From Actinocrinis sp035653575 (GTDB lineage Bacteria; Actinomycetota; Actinomycetes; Streptomycetales; Catenulisporaceae): a stretch of DNA of 64,000 nt. Under the pieces are notes generated by a model that was not told where the DNA came from, ran no database searches, and saw nothing but the letters and a program-made list of their open reading frames with translations. The stretch's first letter is position 1. Each line of letters starts with the position of its first letter. A program made the position numbers and the translations under genes. Below are positions 58,963 to 64,000 of the stretch, one piece after another. The DNA lies in NCBI RefSeq assembly GCF_035653575.1, contig NZ_DASRBQ010000163.1:1-64000 (forward strand). Direction: 5' to 3'.

Positions 58963-60171
58963 ATGGCGCATGACGTGCTGGTGTTCAACGCCGGGTCGTC
59001 TTCGGTGAAATACCAGCTGATCGGCTTGGCGCGGCGCGAGCGGCTGGCCACGGGGCAGGTCGGCAGGATCGGCGAGGACGCAGCGGGCGAACTTACCCAC
59101 CGGCCCGCGCATGGCGCGCCGTACGAGGTGCGGGATCGGTTCGCCGACCACGCGCAGGCGCTCGACGCGATCCTGGCCGCGTTCAAGGCTTCCGGGCCGG
59201 ACCTGGCCGGGACCGATCTGGTGGCCGTCGGGCATCGCGTCGTGCACGGCGGCGACCGGTTCGACCAGCCGACCCTGGTCGACGACGCCGTACTCGCCGA
59301 GATCAGGGAGCTGACAGCACTCGCACCGCTGCACAATCCGGCCAACGCGACCGGGATCGAGGTGGCGCGCAAGGCTTTCCCGGACGTGCCGCACATCGCG
59401 GTGTTCGACACCGCGTTTCATCGAACACTGCCGCCTGCGGCCTATACGTACGCGGTGCCGCGCGAGTGGCGGGACCGATATTCGGTGCGGCGCTACGGAT
59501 TCCACGGCACGTCGCACCAGTTCGTGGCGAGGCAGGCGGCGCGACTGCTGGGCAAGTCGCCGCAGGAGACGAACCTGATCGTCCTGCATCTCGGGAACGG
59601 CGCAAGCGTGTGCGCGGTCGAGGGCGGGCGCAGCGTGGAGACCTCGATGGGCCTGACACCGCTCGAAGGTCTCGTCATGGGCACCCGCAGCGGGGATCTC
59701 GATCCCGCCGTGCCCGCGTATCTCGAACGCGTCGCCGGCTTCGACGCCAAGCGGATCGACGACGCACTGAATCAGGAGAGCGGCCTGCTGGCGCTGGCCG
59801 GCAGCAACGACCTGCGCGACGTGGGCAGGGCGCGGGAAAGCGGCGACGGCGACGCCCGCCTGGCCATCGACGTGTACTGCCACCGCATCCGTAAGTACAT
59901 CGGCGCGTACTACGCGGTGCTCGGTCGCGTCGACGCGGTCGTCTTCACTGCGGGCGTCGGTGAGAACGACGACCTTATCAGGGGGCTGGCTCTGCGTGGG
60001 CTCGAGCGGCTGGGAATCGTCGTCGACGAGCAGCGCAATCGGGCGGCCGGGAGCGGCGAGCGGTTCATCTCGCCGGAGGGGGCCGAGGTGCCGGTCCTGG
60101 TCGTGCCGACCGACGAGGAGCTCGAGATCGCCGAGCAGGCACTGGCGGTGGCGGTCGCGAGCGGCTCGTAG
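58963..60171 (+). CDS. ackA: Acetate kinase
   Basis: 402 aa from the ATG at 58963 (GGAGG five bases upstream). Signatures complete: VLVFNAGSSSVKYQLI, GHRVVHGGDRFDQPTLVDD, LAPLHNPANATGI, AVFDTAFHRTLPP, RRYGFHGTSHQFV, LHLGNGASVCAVEGGRSVET, GLVMGTRSGDLDPAVP and FTAGVGENDDLIR. Converts acetyl phosphate and ADP to acetate and ATP. No phosphotransacetylase in the window, which fits use with the divergent phosphoketolase. Confidence 0.97.
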   Translation: MAHDVLVFNAGSSSVKYQLIGLARRERLATGQVGRIGEDAAGELTHRPAHGAPYEVRDRFADHAQALDAILAAFKASGPDLAGTDLVAVGHRVVHGGDRFDQPTLVDDAVLAEIRELTALAPLHNPANATGIEVARKAFPDVPHIAVFDTAFHRTLPPAAYTYAVPREWRDRYSVRRYGFHGTSHQFVARQAARLLGKSPQETNLIVLHLGNGASVCAVEGGRSVETSMGLTPLEGLVMGTRSGDLDPAVPAYLERVAGFDAKRIDDALNQESGLLALAGSNDLRDVGRARESGDGDARLAIDVYCHRIRKYIGAYYAVLGRVDAVVFTAGVGENDDLIRGLALRGLERLGIVVDEQRNRAAGSGERFISPEGAEVPVLVVPTDEELEIAEQALAVAVASGS

Positions 60172-60197
60172 CGGCAGCAGGAGCGGATGCCTAGTCA

Positions 60198-60227
60198 GTG
60201 CCCTCATTACACCGAGACTGAGGGCAC
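60198..60227. terminator. Terminator hairpin between ackA and marR
   Basis: GTGCCCTCA (60198-60206) and TGAGGGCAC (60219-60227), perfect 9-base stem, 12-base loop, 27 bases after the ackA stop. Works in either direction between the convergent genes. Confidence 0.7.
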
Positions 60228-60238
60228 GCCGCTGAACA

Positions 60239-60257
60239 CCGCCGGCACCACCGGCGG
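60239..60257. terminator. Second hairpin near the marR stop
   Basis: CCGCCGG/CCGGCGG, 7-base GC stem with 5-base loop, 7 bases from the MarR stop codon. Confidence 0.55.
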
Positions 60258-60264
60258 CGCTTAG

Positions 60265-60729
60265 TCAGCCTTTTGATTCAATGAGAGCCAGCAGCGATTC
60301 CTTGAGCGCCGCGCCGGCGGTCCGGCCGAGCGGGGCGAGGAAGCGCCGTTCCGCCTCGTCACCGGCGCGGCGGGCGGCTCGCATCGTCTCGCGTCCCGCC
60401 GTCGTGAGCTCGACCACGTTGCGGCGCCGGTCGTGCGCGTGCGGGTGCCGCTCGACCAGGCCCTTCTCCTCCAGCGCGTCCAGGAAGGCGACCATGCTCG
60501 TGCGGTCGATGCCGAGCCGCCGCGCGGCTTCCTGCTGCGAGGCGGGCTCGCCCTCGGCCAGCACCATCAGCACGGCCAACTCCCGGCCGTTGACGCCGAA
60601 CGGCTCCAGCGCGGCGGCAGTCAGCTCGGCGAGCCGCAACTGGGCGTGCTTGAGCAGATAGCCGAGGCGGCTGGTCAGTTCCGGGCTGCGCTCCGCCGCG
60701 GCGGCCGCGTCCTTGGCTGCACTGGACAC
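60265..60729 (-). CDS. MarR-family transcriptional regulator
   Basis: 154 aa. Starts at GTG 60729; GGAGG abuts it, while TAGGCT ends 6 bases before it, so a leaderless start is likely. Winged helix: LGYLLKHAQLRLAELTAAAL, GVNGRELAVLMVLAEGEPAS, SQQEAARRLGIDRTSMVAFL with wing VERHPHAHDRRRNVVELT. Divergent from the epimerase gene, with a large palindrome in the 74-base gap, so it very probably controls that gene and itself. Confidence 0.92.
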   Translation of the reverse strand: MSSAAKDAAAAAERSPELTSRLGYLLKHAQLRLAELTAAALEPFGVNGRELAVLMVLAEGEPASQQEAARRLGIDRTSMVAFLDALEEKGLVERHPHAHDRRRNVVELTTAGRETMRAARRAGDEAERRFLAPLGRTAGAALKESLLALIESKG

Positions 60730-60735
60730 CCTCCG

Positions 60736-60741
60736 AGCCTA
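60736..60741 (-). promoter_or_regulatory. -10 box TAGGCT of the marR gene
   Basis: TAGGCT on the minus strand, 6 bases before the GTG at 60729. Suggests leaderless expression. Confidence 0.45.
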
Positions 60742-60755
60742 CCGCTAGCCTGATT

Positions 60756-60786
60756 GTCAGTATCGCTGATGATTGAACATACTGAC
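60756..60786. promoter_or_regulatory. MarR operator palindrome
   Basis: GTCAGTAT (60756-60763) and ATACTGAC (60779-60786): perfect 8-base arms, 15-base spacer, between the divergent MarR and epimerase starts. Further TGAT/ATTGA half-sites lie in the spacer. Confidence 0.7.
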
Positions 60787-60803
60787 GCTAGTTTGGGGGC
60801 GGA

Positions 60804-61802
60804 ATGATCCTCGTCACGGGTGGACTCGGCTTCATCGGCACGCACACCGCCCGCGCCCTGCTTGATCTCGGCCAATCTTGCGTCCTGCTCGGGCGGCGCG
60901 CCGTCGCCGACGCGGACGTGTCGGACCTGATCGCCTCCGAGATCGGCAGCCGCGCGTTCATCGAGCAGGGCGACGTGACCGACCTGTCGTCGCTGCTCAA
61001 GGTGGGTGCGCGGCACGAGATCACGGGAGTGGTGCATCTCGCGGCAGGCGGCTGGCCGCCGAGTGCGAATCCGATCGAGGACGCGCGCGCCACGGTCAAT
61101 GGCCTGCTGAACGTCCTGCAAGCGGCGCGCGACTGGGGCGTGGCGCGCGTCGGGGTGGCCAGCACGATCGGCGTTTACGGTGGCGTGCCGCTGCCCGAGG
61201 ACTCGGCGGCGAGTGGCGTGGCAGTGGCGATGCGTGAGGACATGCCGCTGCCGCCGACCGCCGGCCACGCCATCCCCGCGTCCAAGAAGATCGGTGAACT
61301 GCTGGCCGATTACGTCGCGGGAGCCACGGGACTCGAGGTCTACAACGCGCGCGTCGCAGGGATCTGGGGTCCGCTCGGACGACCGGTTTCTCGCTTCTTC
61401 GGCGCGCCCCAGCTCGTGCACGCGGCCGTTCGCGGCACCGCGCCGGACTTCTCAGAGCTCTACTCCCCCGCACACGCGCAGGACAGCCTCGACCTCTGCT
61501 ACGCGAGGGACTGCGGGCGCGCTCTCGCGCTGTTGCAGCTGGCGCCGCGGCTCAACCACCGCACGTACAACGTCGGTGGCGGCCGCGCCACGACATACCA
61601 GCAACTCGCCGACGCGCTCGCCGAGGTCGTCCCGGGCTCGCGCATAGAGCTGCCCGAAGGGCGCAATCCGCATGGACCGGCCCGGGACTTCTACCTCGAC
61701 ATCACCCGCGTTCGGCAGGACGCCGGCTACGAGCCCGCCTACGACACGCAACGCGCCGTGGCCGACTACGTCGATTGGCTGCGTGCCGGCCACGATCGCT
61801 GA
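60804..61802 (+). CDS. NAD-dependent epimerase/dehydratase-like protein (SDR), catalytic Tyr replaced
   Basis: 332 aa. Rossmann start MILVTGGLGFIGTHTARALL, then VVHLAAGGWPPSANPIEDAR and GVASTIGVYGGVPLPED (Ser/Thr of the triad). The YxxxK position reads IPASK (Ile157, Lys161), so the catalytic Tyr is missing; many such extended SDRs bind NAD(P) but act differently or as sensors. C-terminal substrate part has YNARVAGIWGPLGRPVSRFF and YNVGGGRATTYQQLADAL. Start ATG at 60804 follows GGGGGCGGA; TAGTTT at 60789-60794 may be the -10 box. Likely MarR-controlled. Substrate unknown. Confidence 0.85.
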   Translation: MILVTGGLGFIGTHTARALLDLGQSCVLLGRRAVADADVSDLIASEIGSRAFIEQGDVTDLSSLLKVGARHEITGVVHLAAGGWPPSANPIEDARATVNGLLNVLQAARDWGVARVGVASTIGVYGGVPLPEDSAASGVAVAMREDMPLPPTAGHAIPASKKIGELLADYVAGATGLEVYNARVAGIWGPLGRPVSRFFGAPQLVHAAVRGTAPDFSELYSPAHAQDSLDLCYARDCGRALALLQLAPRLNHRTYNVGGGRATTYQQLADALAEVVPGSRIELPEGRNPHGPARDFYLDITRVRQDAGYEPAYDTQRAVADYVDWLRAGHDR

Positions 61803-61845
61803 TCCGGCCCACTACCGTCCCGCTCTTGCTACCGTCCCGCGCCAG

Positions 61846-63612
61846 CTACCGTCCTGATCCCGGCGTCGGTGCCGGCACCGGTACGAGGTCTTCCTCGGCC
61901 TCGGGCTTGTTGCGGATCAGGCAGGTTCCGGCGGCGATCAGGCACATGGCGATGGCCAGCGAGAAGACCACGACCAGGCCGGTGTGGAAGGGGCCTGAGA
62001 TGAGATTCGGGAAGAACTGACGGCCGGTCAGCGTGTGCGCGTTCGCGGCCGGCAGTTGGCCGAGCACGTGCGGGCCGAGCAGCTCCTGGATCGGGTTGTA
62101 GCCGAGGAAGGCGGCGAACAGGGTGCCGACCGGCGGCAGCGCGGCCACGGTCCGCGCGTCGGCGAGCGGCACCCCCTGGGCGGTCAGCCCGCTGGTGAGC
62201 GTGTGCGGCAGGGAGCCGGCCAGCCCCGCGACCATGAGCGAGAAGAAGATTCCGATCGAAAGCACCATGCCGGCGTTCTGGAAGGTCGCGCGCATCCCGG
62301 AGGCCGCGCCGCGCGCCTCGGCCGGCACGTTCGACATGATGATCGAGGTGTTCGGGGCGGCGAACAGGCCGCCGCCGAGCCCGTTGAGAAAGACCAGCGC
62401 GGCGAACCACAGGTAGCCGAAGTTGGTGGGCAACAGCAGCAGGCCGGCGAACGAGGCCGCCATCACGGTGAGGCCGCCGGCGGCGAACAGCCGCGCGCCG
62501 AACAGGTCGGACAGGTGCCCGGATATCGGCCCCGCGGCGAGGAATCCGACGGTCAGCGGCAGCAGGTAGATCCCCGCCCACAGCGGGGTCTGCGCATAGT
62601 CGTAGCCGTGCAGCGGCAGCCAGATGCCCTGCAGCCAGATGATCAGCATGAACTGCATGCCGCCGCGGCCGATCGAGCCGAGCAGCGCCGCCGCGTTGCC
62701 GCCGGTGAAGGCCGCGTTGCGGAACAGGCGCAGCGGGAACATCGGCTCCGGCACGCGCATCTCGATCAGGCAGAACACCGCGAGCAGCACCACGCCGCCC
62801 ACCAGTCCGGCGATGACCCACGGGTTGGTCCAGCCCATGGTGTGGCCGCCGTAGGGCTGGATGCCGTAGGTGATCCCGGCCAGCAGCGCGGTCAGGCCGA
62901 CCGCGAAGGTCAGGTTGCCCCACCAGTCGATGCGGGCGGCCTTGCGGATGCCGGTCTCGTGCAGCGACCGGTACGCCCAGTAGGTGCCGATGATCCCGAT
63001 GGGCACGTTGACCCAGAAGATGGAGCGCCAGTCCCATTCCGCCAGCGCGCCGCCGAGCACCAGGCCGATGAAGGATCCGGCGATGCCCGCGACCATGTTC
63101 ACCCCCAGCGCCATGCCGCGCTGTGCGGCCGGGAAGGCGTCGGTGATGATCGCGGCCGAGTTCGCCATCAGCATCGACCCGCCGACCGCCTGCGCGATGC
63201 GCCACAGGATCAGCCAGAGCGCGCCCGCGCCGCCGTGCATCGGGTCGAGTGACAGGATGACCGAGGTCACGGCGAAGATCAGGAAGCCGGCGTTGTAGAT
63301 GCGCACCCGGCCCCAGATGTCGCCGAGCCGGCCCAGGGCGACTACGAGCACCGCGGAGACCAGCATGTAGCCCATCAGCATCCACAGCAGGTAGCTGACG
63401 TTGCCGGGCCGCAGCGGGTCGAGCCGGATGCCGTTGAAGATGGCCGGCAGGGAGATCAGCACGATGGAGCTGTTGATCGTCGCGATCAGCATGCCGAGCG
63501 TGGTGTTGGACAGGGCGATCCACTTGTAGCGCGGATGGTGGGCGCTCACCCAGCGGCCGCGCTGCCTGGCCGCCGTGCCCTTGGCCGTGTCTCCCTGGGT
63601 TCCCGTCGTCAT
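61846..63612 (-). CDS. DHA2-family MFS efflux transporter (EmrB/QacA-like)
   Basis: 588 aa, fourteen membrane segments. HHPRYKWIALSNTTLGMLIA and TINSSIVLISLPAIF open it, then motif A GRLGDIWGRVRIYNAGFL and motif C-like GIAGSFIGLVLGGALAEWDW with RSIFWVNVPIG, all typical of DHA2 drug:H+ antiporters. A long periplasmic loop before the last two segments (residues 480-550) is usual. A clear operator palindrome sits 30 bases upstream, but no regulator is next to it inside the window. Substrate unknown; drug or solvent export is the family role. Confidence 0.92.
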   Translation of the reverse strand: MTTGTQGDTAKGTAARQRGRWVSAHHPRYKWIALSNTTLGMLIATINSSIVLISLPAIFNGIRLDPLRPGNVSYLLWMLMGYMLVSAVLVVALGRLGDIWGRVRIYNAGFLIFAVTSVILSLDPMHGGAGALWLILWRIAQAVGGSMLMANSAAIITDAFPAAQRGMALGVNMVAGIAGSFIGLVLGGALAEWDWRSIFWVNVPIGIIGTYWAYRSLHETGIRKAARIDWWGNLTFAVGLTALLAGITYGIQPYGGHTMGWTNPWVIAGLVGGVVLLAVFCLIEMRVPEPMFPLRLFRNAAFTGGNAAALLGSIGRGGMQFMLIIWLQGIWLPLHGYDYAQTPLWAGIYLLPLTVGFLAAGPISGHLSDLFGARLFAAGGLTVMAASFAGLLLLPTNFGYLWFAALVFLNGLGGGLFAAPNTSIIMSNVPAEARGAASGMRATFQNAGMVLSIGIFFSLMVAGLAGSLPHTLTSGLTAQGVPLADARTVAALPPVGTLFAAFLGYNPIQELLGPHVLGQLPAANAHTLTGRQFFPNLISGPFHTGLVVVFSLAIAMCLIAAGTCLIRNKPEAEEDLVPVPAPTPGSGR

Positions 63613-63642
63613 CCGCGCCCGCCCTTTCTCACCCGGCCCAAT

Positions 63643-63667
63643 TTACTTAGCAAAAGTAACCTAAGTA
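63643..63667. promoter_or_regulatory. Operator upstream of the DHA2 pump
   Basis: Overlapping palindromes: TTACTT-AGCAA-AAGTAA (63643-63659) and TACTTAG-N10-CTAAGTA (63644-63667), all arms perfect. Both overlap the probable promoter of the pump gene. Form is typical of MarR/HxlR-type repressors; the left part on the minus strand also reads TTAGGTTA, half an iron box. Confidence 0.65.
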
Positions 63668-63694
63668 CTCTCCCCGGCTAAAGGGAAGCCAGCT

Positions 63695-63715
63695 CGCGCA
63701 ACCTGGTGTTGCGCG
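63695..63715. other. Perfect hairpin in the right-hand intergenic region
   Basis: CGCGCAAC/GTTGCGCG, 8-base arms and CTGGT loop. No T-run; function unknown. The surrounding 63668-63939 shows no gene I can support on either strand. Confidence 0.4.
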
Positions 63716-63939
63716 GCCTGGAGTTGGCGCAGCTGGCGCTGTCGGGGATCGCTACCAGCGGCGTGGTGCTCCTCACCGTGGGTCAGGCCAGCCGCGTCGA
63801 ATCTCCCATCACGACTCGGCCACCAGCCGCGCTCCGCGTGTATCACCGGCGACGTGCCGCGCCTCTTGTTGGTGCGGCGCAGCAGAGCGCGGCGGCCGGT
63901 CGGCGGCCGCGGGGACCTACCGACCTTGGAGGCGGCCCG

Positions 63940-64000
63940 ATGTTCCAGTACAACTCGCGGCACGAGCCGCCGGGCGGGGCGCGCCGCTGGGCTGCGGTGG
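63940..64000 (+). CDS. Possible gene start at the right edge (partial)
   Basis: ATG at 63940 with GGAGG seven bases upstream; only 20 codons are inside (MFQYNSRHEPP, then Gly/Arg-rich and Trp). Too short to identify. The good ribosome site is the sole support. Confidence 0.4.
   Translation, partial: MFQYNSRHEPPGGARRWAAV

Noticed and set aside
63644..63667. Iron-regulator (IdeR/DmdR) box at the DHA2 pump
   Set aside because: Only the left half (TTAGGTTA) fits; the right half has wrong spacing, and shorter perfect palindromes explain the site better.
63661..63963. 100-codon leftward frame at the right edge
   Set aside because: Arg/His/Gln-rich antisense-type composition; overlaps the pump operator and hairpin; no ribosome site found.

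Overview
The window is very GC-rich chromosomal DNA from a filamentous-type actinomycete. Pointers to this are an F420-type LLM oxidoreductase, a DUF574-type methyltransferase, GTG/TTG starts, many start codons placed 6-8 bases after a TANNNT box (leaderless genes), and a ROK-controlled xylAB locus. Catenulispora or Actinospica-like organisms would fit, but that is a guess. No rRNA, tRNA, CRISPR array, integrase or insertion sequence was seen. Most genes are metabolic and look resident.

Layout. 1-3625: a leftward guanidine-degradation operon (permease, two DUF1989 proteins, start of a carboxylase) behind a clear guanidine-I riboswitch. 3795-7803: MFS and MMPL exporters. 8112-12959: pyrimidine/hydantoin catabolism (NCS1 importer, dihydropyrimidinase, ureidopropionase, F420-type LLM enzyme). 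12960-13634: non-coding, with five related palindromes and a long inverted repeat. 13635-18292: YbaK protein, dhaKLM dihydroxyacetone kinase, ChrA-like transporter, GlsB-like protein. 18330-22815: ABC-2 exporter with TetR regulator, divergent from psuG-psuK. 22911-24800: dienelactone hydrolase, unknown protein, VOC protein.

24847-28450 is the least ordinary part: two regulators of one design (PLD-like/TrmB sensor plus LuxR-type HTH), a 101-aa protein of unknown type, a 53-aa secreted-type peptide 2 bases ahead of one regulator, decaying tandem repeats, and a truncated NRPS adenylation-domain protein. 28674-31424: Ogt, a stand-alone prim-pol and Dtd.

31486-41077: a pirin, a lactonase-fold protein, then a divergent cluster of GH20 hexosaminidase, RidA, IclR regulator, KDG-type kinase | PLP D-amino-acid dehydratase-like enzyme, D-aminoacylase-like amidohydrolase, KDPG aldolase. 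As a set these enzymes match the route for C1-oxidised chitin units (GlcNAc1A to glucosaminate to KDG to KDPG) better than ordinary D-amino-acid use. Two similar 17-bp palindromes lie in the divergent promoter.

41099-53700: YbdK-type ligase, secreted S53 peptidase, acetyltransferases, the xylA|xylB-ROK locus, and a NiCoT cobalt/nickel importer behind a complete cobalamin riboswitch with a divergent ArsR-type regulator. 53882-64000: universal stress protein, methyltransferase, acetyltransferase, phosphoketolase|acetate kinase (a xylulose-5-P to acetate/ATP shunt that complements xylAB), MarR | NAD-epimerase, a DHA2-type MFS pump with an operator palindrome, and the first codons of a possible gene at the right edge.
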